A model generated the notes under the pieces. The model was given only the letters and a program-made list of their open reading frames with translations. It had not been told where the DNA came from and ran no database searches. Position numbers and translations under genes: made by a program. A DNA stretch of 64,000 nt from Protonemura montana (taxonomy: Eukaryota > Arthropoda > Insecta > Plecoptera > Nemouridae): NCBI GenBank assembly GCA_947568835.1, contig OX387603.1:16640651-16704650 (forward strand), read 5' to 3'. This document shows, one piece after another, positions 1 to 12,700 of this stretch; within the stretch, counting starts at the first letter, position 1; every line of letters starts with the position of its first letter.

Positions 1-475
1 AGTTGCAGTCTCCCTCTTTCTGCTCAAACCCATAATTAAGCCTTTTGGCACAAGGTACTATGTTAAGGAAATAAGTGTAATTCCACATTGGAATTTTCCA
101 CATGCAGGCATGTGGGACAGTAACCCAAAGACTATCAAAAACGTTAGTATTTAGACTCGTGTCTACTTTATCTAAACTAAGCACAAGTTGTAACTAAACT
201 ATTTCAACTGGGTTTTGAATGCAAAGTGGAGAACACATTTTTCCAGACGTTTTGTAATTTGGGCATGGTACCAGTTTTACTACAACCGAAAGTGTCTCAG
301 ACCTTATGGAAATGCAGTTGCCGGATTCCAACTTAACCACATAAAAGAGGGGATTTGAAAGAAAGCCCAAATGTATGGTAAATAAAGACGCATTTTCAAT
401 TGAAATGAAATCCAGCCTTCCTATTATCTTACACCACCAAAAATATCAAATGGAAAGCTCCACCCTTAAGTACTT
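1..475. other. Distal flank of hsp90, no gene seen
   Basis: I see no convincing coding sequence here; all frames are short and AT-rich. The stretch lies beyond the likely hsp90 polyadenylation signal, so it is probably intergenic or the end of a neighbouring transcript outside the window. Confidence 0.4.
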
Positions 476-481
476 TTTATT
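476..481 (-). terminator. Candidate hsp90 polyadenylation signal
   Basis: The minus strand reads AATAAA here, about 520 bases after the hsp90 stop codon. A 3'UTR of that size is plausible. Cleavage would fall a little below position 470. No transcript evidence is available. Confidence 0.4.
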
Positions 482-1001
482 TCTCTCCTTTGATATCCAC
501 CTATAAATTATAATGTTCCAAAGAATTCACCATTCCTCAGTCAGAATTTTCCAACAGTTGGCATATTGTTGCCATCAAGCTTATGAAGGCATGGATTAAA
601 TAAAAAAAATTCAACTTTCACTCGCTCCTCACCAGTGTGCCATTTTTTGTAGCTAGTTAGATATACAAAATATTTGTATGAAGCAAATCCCTTGCATTAA
701 GCGCCTATAAGCACCAACAATGCTGCGCTCGAGCCAGGACCACAAAACAGGATCAGAAGGGTTTGAAGTCGAGTAACATAAATCCACGATTACAAGGGCG
801 TTTTATCATCGAGTCGTCTTGCATCGCTAAAACGAGTTACAGAGAAATATCACAATCATCATTTTCTTAATTGAAATGCGCGGAACGTATCTATACGAGA
901 TGACTTGAGAGCAGTGACCATTTAAGAGAGGGTATGAAATGCGTTTGGTGTGCTCAAGAGAATGTGGCTGCATGAAGCTGATCGTTGAGCTGGTGGCAAG
1001 A

Positions 1002-3730
1002 TTAGTCGACTTCCTCCATTCGGGACGCGTCTTCGCCATCACCTTCGAGTGGCGGCATCTCGACGTCAGCCTTATCTCCATCGCCAACGATCGCAGGGTC
1101 ATCCTCATCAATGCCCAGACCGAGCTTGATCATTCGGTAGATACGTGCAGCATGCACCTGGAAATGGAAAATAATTTGTCAGCATATCTGCTTGAAGTGA
1201 ATGCTGGTATATTCAAATTTGTACCGACCAAAAAAGTTCCAATAACCGAAAATAGCTAAACGTAACTTTTGGGTGAAAGTCAGTAACACTCAGCTAGGAT
1301 TTGAAGATTTAACATCGAAAGGCAACATAGTTGGCATACACACCTGTGGTTCTTCCAGGGCAAATCCTGACGACAGAAGGGCAGTCTCAAAAAGCAGCAT
1401 GACAAGGTCCTTGACTGCTTTGTCGTGTTTATCAGCATCTGCCTTCTGTCGTAGGGTCTCCATGACCGCGTGGTCAGGATTGATCTCGAGATGTTTCTTT
1501 GCCGCCATGTAGCCCATTGTGCTTGTGTCACGTAGGGCCTGAGCTTTCATGATGCGCTCCATGTTTGCGGTCCACCCATATTGGGAAGTCACGATGCAGC
1601 AAGGAGACTCAACAAGTCGGTTGCTCACAACAACCTGAAAGAACAAAGGTTTGTTAGAAACAGCCAGAAAATAACCTATGTCTATTAATCCAACTGATAG
1701 ATTGATTAAGTATCAATATAACCTCATGACCCAATACATACCTTTTCCACCTTCTTGTCAAGGATGTCCTTCATGACCTTGCAGAGATTCTCGAATTTGG
1801 CTTTGTCTTCCTCACGTTTCTGCTTCTCTTCTGGGTCTTCAGGAAGCTCCAGACCTTCCTTGGTTACCGAGACCAGTTGTTTGCCCTCGTACTCTTTCAT
1901 CTGCTGTACAACATACTCATCGATGGGTTCGGTCATGTAGATTACCTCAAATCCACGCTTCTTCACCAGTTCTACAAAGCTCGAGTTGGACACCTGGTCC
2001 TTGCTCTCGCCAGTGATGTAGTAAATGTGCTTCTGGTTTTCCTTCATGCGGGAAACATATTCTTTGAGTGAAGCCACATCATCGCCTGAAGCTGATGTCG
2101 TATAACGAAGCAGGTCTGAGATCTTCTTGCGGTTGGAGCTGTCTTCGTGGATTCCCAGCTTCAAGTTCTTGCTGAACTGCTCGTAGTATTTCTTGTAGTT
2201 GTCATTGTCCTCGGCGAGCTCTTCAAACAGCTCCAAGCACTTCTTCACCAAGTTCTTACGAATAACCTTGAGGATCTTGTTCTGTTGCAGCATTTCACGA
2301 GAGATGTTCAACGGCAAGTCCTCGCTGTCGACCACACCCTTAACGAAGTTCAGGTACTCGGGAATGAGATCTTCACAGTTGTCCATGATGAAGACTCTTC
2401 GCACATACAGCTTGATGTTGTTCTTACGTTTTTTGTTTTCGAACAGGTCAAAAGGGGCGCGGCGGGGTACAAACAGCAGAGCACGGAACTCTAGTTGGCC
2501 TTCAACGGAGAAGTGCTTGACAGCTAGGTGATCTTCCCAATCATTGGTAAGGGACTTGTAGAATTCACCATACTCTTCCTGGGAGATATCATCAGGATTA
2601 CGTGTCCAGATCGGCTTGGTCTTGTTGAGTTCCTCATCCTCCGTGTATTTCTCCTTGATCGTTTTCTTTTTCTTTTTATCTTTCTCCTTGTCTTCTTCTT
2701 CATCTTCACCAACATCCTCGATCTTAGGCTTAGATTCTTCCATGTCCTCCTCACCTTCCTTCTTCTCCTCTTCTGCTTCATCATCGCTGAGCTCTTTCTC
2801 ACGCTCCTTCTCTACAAGCAGCTTGATGGGATAGCCAATGAACTGAGAATGCTTCTTGACCACTTCCTTCACCTTGCGCTCTTCAAGGAACTCTGTTTGA
2901 TCTTCCTTGATATGCAGCACGATCTTTGTGCCACGGCCGATCGGCTCATTGTTGTCCACACGGATTGTGAACGAGCCACCGGCACTGGACTCCCACAAGT
3001 ACTGCTCATCATCGTTGTGCTTAGATGTCACAGTAACCTTATCAGCGATAAGGTACGCAGAGTAGAATCCCACACCAAACTGACCGATCATGGAAATATC
3101 GGCACCAGCTTGAAGTGCCTCCATGAAAGCCTTTGTTCCAGACTTTGCAATGGTTCCCAGGTTGTTCACCAGATCAGCCTTGGTCATGCCAATGCCAGTG
3201 TCAATGATGGTTAGCGTACGGTCATTCTTGTTGGGAATGAGCTTGATGTAAAGCTCTTTGCCAGAGTCCAACTTCGATGCATCGGTCAGAGATTCGTAGC
3301 GAATCTTGTCCAAAGCCTAGAATCAAGGACAAATTGGAAACTTTAAGACATAAAACAAACTACCAATCATGATTTTATTCATTGCACACCAAAATATTGT
3401 AATTCCCACATTCGTCTGGCAAAAAAAGTGTATCTACTATTAAAAACAGAATGTAGACTAATTTAGAGAACATTTACATTTATTTATAACATGGGCTGGA
3501 TTAATATTGAAAGCTATATAGCAGTAGTATTCATTAGAAATGACTTATCATTACTAGGTAAACTACAATTCATAATGACTCACATCAGAAGAGTTGGAAA
3601 TCAGCTCTCGAAGGAAGATTTCTTTGTTGGAATAGAATGTGTTGATGATCAAGGACATCAATTGAGCGATTTCCGCCTGGAAGGCGAAAGTCTCCACTTC
3701 TCCATCCTGAACCTGCATCTCTTCAGGCAT
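1002..3730 (-). CDS. Hsp90: Cytosolic heat shock protein 90 (Hsp83/Hsp90)
   Basis: ATP-dependent cytosolic chaperone that matures kinases, receptors and other clients. Coding exons on the minus strand are 3584-3730, 1742-3316, 1344-1634 and 1002-1157; all are GT-AG and in phase, giving 722 aa, the usual length for metazoan cytosolic Hsp90. The N-terminal GHKL ATPase shows [21 protein letters not shown] and [11 protein letters not shown]. An acidic/lysine-rich linker follows at about residues 210-275, then the middle and dimerisation domains. The protein ends in MEEVD, the TPR co-chaperone docking tail that marks the cytosolic form. A splice acceptor directly before the ATG (TTTACAG, then AAA, then ATG) points to a noncoding first exon upstream, as in Drosophila Hsp83. 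Three further introns interrupt the coding region. Identity is very secure. Confidence 0.97.
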
Positions 3731-4005
3731 TTTCTGTAAACAAAGTACACACCTTAGGTATTGAAGTCTACACAGAGCACAGAAATTTCTAGAAGCCCTA
3801 TGCTATGGCTGCCTCGTGCGATATTGATTTTACTGAAAACGGATCCATGACATTGGGATACTTTAATTCGATTGATGATTCAACATAAAAAATTGCCCAG
3901 CCCTTAATTTTCAGTCATAATTGCAACAGACATCGAGAAATCGAACTCTATGCCAGGATTCGCACGAGCCGGCCATGTGCCTAGGAACGCTAACCCGAAA
4001 ACAAA

Positions 4006-4020
4006 GGAAAGTTCTCGAAA
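4006..4020 (-). promoter_or_regulatory. Second heat shock element, in predicted 5'UTR intron
   Basis: GAA (4007), TTC (4012) and GAA (4017) are spaced by exactly 5 bp, a complete three-unit HSE. It lies downstream of the predicted start site, inside the proposed first intron, so it could be an intronic HSF site. Confidence 0.55.
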
Positions 4021-4079
4021 AAATGAATAGAACTTCGCTGTTTCCGACAGAAAACCGAAATTTCATTATACCAACTTAC

Positions 4080-4198
4080 GATTTAGATGATAGAACTGCT
4101 TTTATGAAGATTTCTGAACGAATTCGACTGCAGAACACTTCTGAAATCGAGGCCGGCTTTTGCACACTTCCTTACTCGCGCTTGAATCCAGTAAGAGT
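4080..4198 (-). other. Hsp90: Predicted noncoding first exon of hsp90
   Basis: On the minus strand a TATA-like GATATACC (4222-4229) is followed about 29 bases later by an initiator-like TCACTC (start near 4198). A GTAAGT donor begins at 4079. Together with the acceptor at 3734, this defines a 5'UTR exon of about 119 nt and a 5'UTR intron of about 346 bp (3734-4079). This is inferred from core-promoter spacing only; no transcript data were used. Confidence 0.5.
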
Positions 4199-4248
4199 GA
4201 GCGACCGGCAAGCGGAAACGGGGTATATCTCGGCTATGGAACAAACGA

Positions 4249-4281
4249 GAAACTTCTAGATGATTCTAGAATGTTCGAGAA
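4249..4281 (-). promoter_or_regulatory. Heat shock element array upstream of hsp90
   Basis: Seven 5-bp units lie in strict register at 4249 GAA, 4254 TTC, 4259 GAT (degenerate), 4264 TTC, 4269 GAA, 4274 TTC and 4279 GAA. The last four form a perfect alternating HSE. It sits about 20 bp upstream of the TATA-like box of the minus-strand hsp90 gene, which is the expected HSF binding location. Confidence 0.85.
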
Positions 4282-4299
4282 GGAATCGAACAATCCATG

Positions 4300-5640
4300 G
4301 AAAAAACTTATGTTTCCGTTTCCGTTGGCGCCAAACAATTTGTGTGCGCGCGGACATTTAACTGCAAATCTATACTGTGCATATTTTCGATTTTAATGGA
4401 AATGGAACATGGTAAACGAGAAAATAATTAATTCTTGCTAAATTTATTATTTATCTGATGGAGTTAAAATTCAAATTGAGAATTAAAAAAATATTTCCTC
4501 ATTCCTCCTAAATACAAAGTGCCAAAAAACTAGGTGCTGATTTTTTCCTCCAAATTTGTTCAACATACAAACGACTTTAAAAATATCTACATTTGAAAGC
4601 GAACACATAAGTCGTCACAATTATTCATTTTGACAGTTTTTACACTATTTAAGAATAAAAAATTAATTTTTAGATTTCTTAATGTCAATCAGAAAAGGCT
4701 GAAACTGACATATGACCAAATACTTTTAAGTCATGACTCATGAGACCCTCGTAGCACCCCAAATCTATCACAGCATTTAAAATTCACAGTCAAAAATCTT
4801 ATACAGAGCCAATGATCGAAGGCAAAAGCACAATACTAAATAAGTACCTACCTAAATAGGTCATCAATGGTCTCTTTATAGAAATCTATGAACCTTTGAT
4901 GGACCTTGTCTCTATATCTCTCGTACAATTGTGTTTTTAATGCAACAAACACCTACTGTATCAGCAGACAGCATTCACGACCATGATGTCAGAAATAAAA
5001 ACATAATTCGTATGGACTTATGTGAAACAATAAATGGTCACATGGTCCTGTGGCCATGGGTGTTAAATTTTATAACAAGGTACCTCCACGGAATAGATAA
5101 TTCTATGGTACGCCAATCATTATGACAAGGTACCTCCATAGAATAAAGAATTCTATGGTTTGCCAATCATTATAACAAGGTGCCTCCATAGAATAAAGAA
5201 TTCTATCATTAAGAGGAAAGCGGCAAATATTTAAAAAATGACGTGGAAGATTTCCTAATTGCAAAATGTTTCTACTCAATTGACGAATTTGTGTACCTAA
5301 ATATGGAAAACTACACTACTTAACTATGCATAATCTCTCATTATTTATTCAACATTCTCATAACATTGACTGTTGTTATACCAGTTTAAACGATCAATCC
5401 ATGACAATAAACATTTGTTACTATTAAAAGTTAACATGAGCCATCAAAATGCTTTGTAGCTCCATACTTCAAGTACCTACCCAAGGTATCATCAAATTAA
5501 AATATCAAGTATTTCATTTAAATACTCATCGGTTACAGTGTAACCTGACGACTAGTAATTCACATCGTGACATTACCATGGTTATCACAAGGTGAAAGCA
5601 ACACCAGAAATCAATTACACAAATAAAGCAAGTCAGTTCC
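4300..5640. other. Intergenic region, AT-rich
   Basis: This lies between the hsp90 promoter and the likely 3' end of PRPF3. I recognise no gene. The only organised structure is the 50-bp tandem repeat at 5071-5206. Confidence 0.5.
5071..5206. repeat. 50-bp tandem repeat, 2.7 copies, with internal hairpin
   Basis: Units start at 5071, 5121 and 5171 and differ at only a few bases. Each unit holds an inverted repeat (CCATAGAAT, a short spacer, then AATTCTATGG), so each could form a hairpin. This is a small local satellite in noncoding DNA. Confidence 0.85.
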
Positions 5641-5654
5641 TGTCAAACACATTT

Positions 5655-5660
5655 TTTATT
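5655..5660 (-). terminator. Candidate PRPF3 polyadenylation signal
   Basis: AATAAA on the minus strand about 1.05 kb after the PRPF3 stop codon. It would imply a long 3'UTR covering 5640-6711, a stretch in which I see no other gene. Confidence 0.3.
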
Positions 5661-6711
5661 GATTTATCATAATCAGATATTTGTAGAGCCGAATTACAAT
5701 GGAATTCATGTACATTCTAACCCAATATTCAACTTCAATAACTTGGCATTTGTAGTCCACATTCTCAGGGGCAAGTTGATGAAAAAGAATCAGAAATTTT
5801 ACAAAGATTAAAGAAAATCAGAACGCAATAGTTTTAATTCCATACAACTGAAAATATAAAACAACCACTAATCTAAGCTCACCTATCTGATTCCGTAGAC
5901 GTAAATATTACACCCACACCAAGCTATGACTCCTGATTCGATGTAAGCCCGAAGACCAGCTTTGATGGATAACTTCTAGTCCTTAAATTGGACCTGCAGA
6001 AAGCTTTCCGTTGATGGACTTAATGAACTGAGAACACTTTGTGAGTCCATGCGATAAGACAAGTAAAAATGGTTGGTTGCGCAGTGAGTATCACTGTTAC
6101 GAAAAACACATGTGGTATAACAAAATTTGTCAAATCAATAGGTTTATAGTTTATAGTTAGAGTCGCAGCACTAATGTTTAGCGTTAGTGGAGGTGGACGT
6201 GTGTGGGATATGTGTCCTGGTGATCTATCTTCAAAGGAAGGGTCACCAAAACTAGCAGATTGTAGCTTGAGAAATGTGCTATCTATAGCCCCCAACTTGT
6301 GGTAATGGTGTGACTACCCCATGGTGCTTGTGGATGTCCTTTTGCCAAAACTCTACAGTTAAATAATTTAATTACTCATGAAGTAAATACCGTTATATGT
6401 ATACCAATCTTTGAGGTTAGCATTAATAAAGATCAATGGGAAATAAACAAATGCATAAACCAGTCTCGAATGCAAGGTTTCTGCAAGAAAAAATATAGGT
6501 AATCAAATTCCTTTACACTCCAAATGATGGTGACTCCATCTCTAGACGACCAACATTTTTGTCACCGGTCGGCGATTATCTCGACAGTTTAACATTAGCG
6601 CTCAAACGCTGGCTTAACCTATAGACAGAAATCGGCATGTCCACAAACAATACAAAGCATACAAAAGCACAAGTCATACAAAGCCGAAACAGAAAGTTGG
6701 CTACGGAGATG

Positions 6712-9700
6712 CTACGCTGGCGCTGTAGCTTCGAGAACTGCCCCGCTTAGTGCGAGATCCCAGTAGTGTTCCACCGAGTGGCGTTTGAGCAGTTCGCGTG
6801 CAGCTGCCTCGCTAGCGCAAGAGCGGAACTTGAGCTCCCCGAAGCTGCGTGACTTGGCCGTTCCCTCCCAGACGAGTCGGCACGTGTTGGGCGTGTCGTG
6901 GCCTTCGCTATCTTTCACCGCATCCTCCCCCCACTTGATACGTTGTAGCATCAGTCTTCAGGGCAAGATTAATTTTTGGATTTATGTTTTGAGGCACACA
7001 GGTTACAGTCGAGCACAAGGACTGCCCCTGGCATTCCTACCAACTCACAAACACAATTTCAGGAGTGATGAATTCAAAAAAAAATTCTTATTAATTCTTA
7101 TAAGAAAGGTACATTATTCACTTGGCTCACAAGTCGACACAAAAAACTGATGGCACCTCTCTGGGAAAAGTATGTTAGAGTATAATTGTGTGTAACAGTG
7201 ACATAAACACATTCCCAATTTTAACGTTTGAATACTCCACTGAAATATAGTGATCAACTACAATGTTTAGCCATCCTTAGGAGGACTGTGCATGTGAAAA
7301 CGGAGAGAGAACACAGTTTGATTGACAGTAAAACGCAAAAAATCGATATTGAGATTACATACCGCTTGTACTTGGCCTGCTGTTTGACTCCGCCTTCTAC
7401 GACCACGACGTTGCAGTCTCGGAACAAAACCACCAGACCCGTCATGAAAAGTTGCTTCGCGTTTGTCTCCACCTTGAACTTCTTTGAAGCGTTGGTCAGT
7501 TCCTTAACACTGAAACAAGTAATGACATTCATTCATATACTACAGCACCAAATTTAAATAGAAAAATGTTATGGCTATTATTTACAAGGTATTACACGCC
7601 ATTGAAATATTAACATGACTCCTTTAATTGTTTGGATAAGCAGTCAATATTGATAAGTTCTGAGACTTATCTCCCCAAAATCAATGGGCATCTGGTTTTA
7701 CAGCTTCTGCACCATACCTATTTGTAAACTAATGTTTGAAAAAAACTCAAACTTGTGCCTACTTACTCTCCTCACAAACTTCATAATAAATGCACCATAT
7801 GAGCGACCAGATCCTAGCTTGTAACATCTTAAATCCATTAACGTCCTTGTTTCCGCATGTCAAACAACGATCTCCACCGCGGACATACCGGTAAACGGCG
7901 ACGCTGACTCCGAGTGAAGTGTCCTCCTTCAGCCGCCGCTGCTTTTTCTCTCGCCGCTGATCTGCGGTGAGCTTTCGCGCAGCATTCGCCGCGTCATGGG
8001 CCTGCCGCCGCTTGGCCATCTGCTCTCGAACGTGCTGCTCTACACGACTCGGCTCCGCTACTGCCTCCGTGCCCAGCACTCGCATCAGGTTAGAGATGCG
8101 CAATTTCGGCTCCGGCGCCGCTTCCAGCCCCAGTCGGACCTGTGGAGTTCCATCATTGAATCGACGTCGTTTGCAAGCTACCGGTTTTTCTCATGCTTAG
8201 ATTTATAATTGTTCTTTTAACTAGGTACAGTAACTAACAACACAATTATCTGTTACTGCCAAGATTGACATACTTGTGAAGTAGCTTCTATATGGTTTAT
8301 ATATGTTTCTGTATGGTTACATATGTTTGCTGTTTTTTTTTTTTTTTTTTTTTCTATTCCTAGTCCTTAGAAATTTCTTGATTAATCAACCACTTGAATT
8401 GCCCCCTGATCATAAATTTTACTTCTAAAACCACACTTTGGTCAACTTAAGTGGTAATTGCAGACAAGGCGGCTAATTCGTATAAGCGACAGTTCAAAGA
8501 GCAAAAGCTCGCGCACCTTCTCTTGTTCCTCCTTCCATGCTTCACGACGCGTCTGGCGACGCAGTTTTTTCCGCTCGCGCTGCGTCAGGAACACCGGCAT
8601 ATAGACGGGTTTCAGAGGATCCGCTACAAGCGAAAACACAAACGTTGGTTAACACATACATTTGGTATCAAGACCAAATTGGCCAACGAAAAAAGGGGTT
8701 GTGAACCATTGCTATTTTTTTTCTAGATGCTGTTGCTTTTAAAGTAATGGTTTGATATTCCCTCCATGAAAGTGACTTTGGAAAGGGTGAAGCTTCAAGG
8801 TAAAAACGGTGCATACTTGGTGGTCGCATTTGTGTGGGGTGCTCGACAAGATTGGTGATGGCTGCCAACTTCAGCCCAGCTGTACCCCCGGGCTCTCTGA
8901 AGAAAAAAATGTCAATACACCATTAACAACTAATATAATTATTTAATATTTAGCAAATAAATTACACTCTAGCTCATGAGAGAAGATGCCAGCTCAAGGA
9001 CTGTCCCTCTCTATTTCTGACAACTCACAAATTAACCTTTGGTAGTGATAACAAATACATTGATTGGGAAAGTAAAGGGAGAGTACAGAACTTACCGAGC
9101 GGGAGTGGCAGGCCGTGATAGAGGAAATTCTTTGTTGATGTTTCGGCTGTTGCCTTTATCACTAAACAGAAGAGACTGAATCAGTCTCCTCCCGCTCAGC
9201 CACTCCCGCTCAGCCACTCCCGCTCGGTAAGTTTCGTACTTACATAACATATTGTTTCGTCACATAAAGGTTACCCCAGTCTTTTGGCACATTACAAATC
9301 AACTACTTCGGTAGTGATGTTAGTGAGGCAATTTTAAAAAACTAATTATATTTGCAAAAGAATTTTTAGAATTAGTCATAAATGGTCAAAAAATCTTATA
9401 ACTCGGAGAAACGTCTTGCTCTGACATATGCTTGGGACCAAAAGGTAAATGGCAGATATCAACAGATGAATAAGTGTTTCCTCGATTTAAATTGGCCTGC
9501 ATGTCTCCCCAAAAACATCTGTGGTGCCTCAGTTGGAAAAGTAAGTTCTCTCATAAAATGGAGTAGATCACAAGTGAATGACTCACGTCGGATCTGCAAG
9601 AATGACAGAGTCCCACCACTCGACGACCGGAGTCTCCGTGCTGCCTGCACTCTCTGGCGTTGGTGCAATCAATGCAAGTTTGGTGGCTGATGAAATCCCC

Positions 9701-12700
9701 GTTTTTCGAGCAATTTGAGATATCTCTAACTGTAGCCGCTCCAGCTGTGCCTTGGTACGCAGCCGCGCAGCCAGTTGCGTAAAACGTCCAGGCTCATGAA
9801 ACCGGAGCGCGCGACGACCTCGCTGCGCTGCCTTGGCCGCAATGCGCGTATCGAAGAAACCGTTCTCGGCAAGTTCGTCGCCACCGCCGCCCACGCCACC
9901 GCGATCTTGAAGCTGGGCTCGGAACTCCTCGCGTTTACGGGCGCGAATGTTTGCCTGTGCAGATAATAGTTGTCGGAAAAAAGTCAGCGTTACAAAACCG
10001 TAATTAAGAATGGGGGAAGATATTTGATGGGTAAATGTTAGAGCCAGCATGTCCTCGCCTAAAAAAAGGGACACCAAAAGGCTGGTAAGTGAATTGGGGA
10101 AGAAATACAAAAATGCAACTAATTGACTTAGAAATAGCCTGTAGCAACAGGTGAAGAGAGGTGCACTAATTATTGAAGTGAAAATCATTCAAGTCCTTTT
10201 GCTATCAGCCATTTTCTTATAGGTATGATGTGTCTTCTACTTTTGTCTTCCCTCAATTCAGATCTATGTCTAATTAATGTAGACTTTTAATTAAAGCTTT
10301 TGGTGGTTTTAAGTGTTTGATAAAAGTGACGTTGTAACGATACATTGCATTTAGTTTCCAAATGTAATTTTGGTTCCAAATGATCAGCAACAATAGGTTC
10401 TGCCATACCTTGAGCGTAGGCACCAGCTGTGCGAGATGCACCTCCTTTCCGAGGGTGTCTACCGTGCGACCTGCTGCATCCAGGATGAGGGGCGTTGGCT
10501 TGTCAGGGGCAGCCGCTCGCACAGCCCCGCCCAGCACCGCCGCCGACAGCTTGGACTGGATCTGTGCCTGCAGGTGACAGAGGCATGCAGTCAAGGGTAG
10601 GCAAGGTAAGCAGTGCCTACCTGAACATCTTCAATACATTCAACCGAATATATTTTTTTCAAAGTTTACTTTTCCAAAGCAATTTATTTTATTTTCTCCC
10701 AGAAACATCTTATCGGCAGTTACTTTCTCATCCTTTTCTTAAATCAAAATTAAAAAAGACGCGCCTTTCCATTTCCACCGGGAGTCGATGTTTCATTGCG
10801 CGCGCCTCAACCTGTGTATAAGCGTCAATGCTTTTGATGTGCGATGTCTTGCAGTGCACGGTGCCCGGCATCAGACTGGAACGACAGGGAGGGGAAGGGT
10901 AACGCTGCTTATGGCAGCACCGCGCCATGCTAAAGCAAAGCAAGGGTATGCACTGCTAGCTCCAGCATGACATTGCTATACATGTTGTGTTCCTGCGAGC
11001 GTGAACATGCACTCACTGGCTAGGTTGATAGGTAACTAGTTACGCATGCGGCATTCTTTGTGTTTCTAATGTTTAATAATATAAGGTTATATTTGAGTGT
11101 AAAGTTAATTAAATAATATGGTCGGCAACGTGATCAACCTTTTCTGCTGGCAATAAAACTTATTTGAAGAGTGTTAAAAATTTTGTGTTGGGCAATGTGG
11201 GGTTGTGAGTACAAACAAAGCTTTGAACGAAATGAGCATCGCAATAAAAAGTCAAGACTTCTCGCACATGTTTGTTAATTTGACAAGGTTTGCAAGTAAA
11301 TTTATGTACGACAGCATCCTAGAACGCTACTTTTTTGTTTGATCCAAAAATTATCCCCTCATTTTGGTTCCATCTAGGACCAGTAGTCTTCATTTTAAAC
11401 AAGTTAGCTTACCGCCTTCCTCTCAGCAAAACTTACCGCATGCCACTGGCGGGTGACACAACACGCATTCAGGTCAATACTTTATAATTTTACAAATTGA
11501 ATCATGTAAAGGTGGAGTGCTCTTAACATATGAACTACAGTAATGAAGGAAATTTAAAAGGCAAAATTATAAGGGAAACAATATTTATCTATAGCTATGG
11601 GCCATTTGGCGGAAATCTCCGCGCACCACAGGCAGCCATCAATTTTTGAGAGGGTTGTAGTGTTCCTAATAATAAAAAAGCCTTGGAGCCAAGTCCTGGT
11701 GCATTGTTAAAACAAATAAATCAAAAAGAGTACCTGAAGCTGTGAAATCTTCCGCGCCTTATCGGCATCGGCCCGCTGCAGCAGCCCAGGCACGGCTTGC
11801 GGGATGCCAAACATACCGGTGACCGGTGCCCGGGCGGTTGGAGGGTTGGGTGCCGACACCACAGGAGGTGCATCCTGGGGACGTAATGCGTTCAAAGCAC
11901 GTTTCCGCTCCTCGATCATGCGCTGTGCGCCTGCCATCATGTCACGAATCTGAAGCGCTGTCAGCGCTGCCGGAGTCACAGTCGGTGTAGTCGCCAGCAG
12001 AGCCTGCAAGACAAGTTGATAAAAATGAGGTAATTAAGGCCCATGTGGTAAATGCAATAGGAGGCCTTGAGATAGTGACTAACATTTGCAGTGTTCCAGT
12101 CAAATATTTTGAGAATATTACCACACACGACATATTTTGGAAATGTATTAGAATCAGTTGCACTATCTTAATGACTGATTTTGAATTGAGAGCAGGGTAA
12201 AGTGCATGTTAGTGATCCAATTTGCCATTGATCTCAGATATTAATTTACTTGCTAAAGGGGCCACAGAAAATTTTACCTCTACGCTGAAATTAATTCTGT
12301 AGCACAGTTTTGACACTAGTTTCTAAGCAGTAGTTAAGCGACAACAATTTCTGGCATACCTCAGCTTCTTCTGCTGCGTCTTCTCGCTCAGCTTCCTCAA
12401 CAGCATCTTGAGGCCGTGGTCTCTTGGCAGGCGGCTGAGCGGGCTCGGCAGTGCGCTTGCGGCGTTGCGTGGCCCTTCGTTCTTCCATCAGGTCGAACAA
12501 CCTTTCTGTGAGCCGCGCTGCTTTCTTTTCGTCCAATAGTGTTGCCAGCTTGGCTGTGACAAGATTTGCAATATATTAAGTGGATTTGTGTTGCGGGTTG
12601 CCGCAATTAATAAGAGAACTTTCTACTGCAGGAGTCTTAAGACAAATGCTATTAATGGGGGTGAACTTACTGGTGGTTTTTCGTTTGTCATAACGTGATG

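Noticed and set aside
2528..3214. 228-aa open frame antisense to hsp90
   Set aside because: It is a Leu/Phe-rich shadow of the biased hsp90 coding sequence, with no start context or motif of its own.
6020..6295. 91-aa minus-strand frame downstream of PRPF3
   Set aside because: No similarity, low complexity, and it lies in the probable PRPF3 3'UTR.
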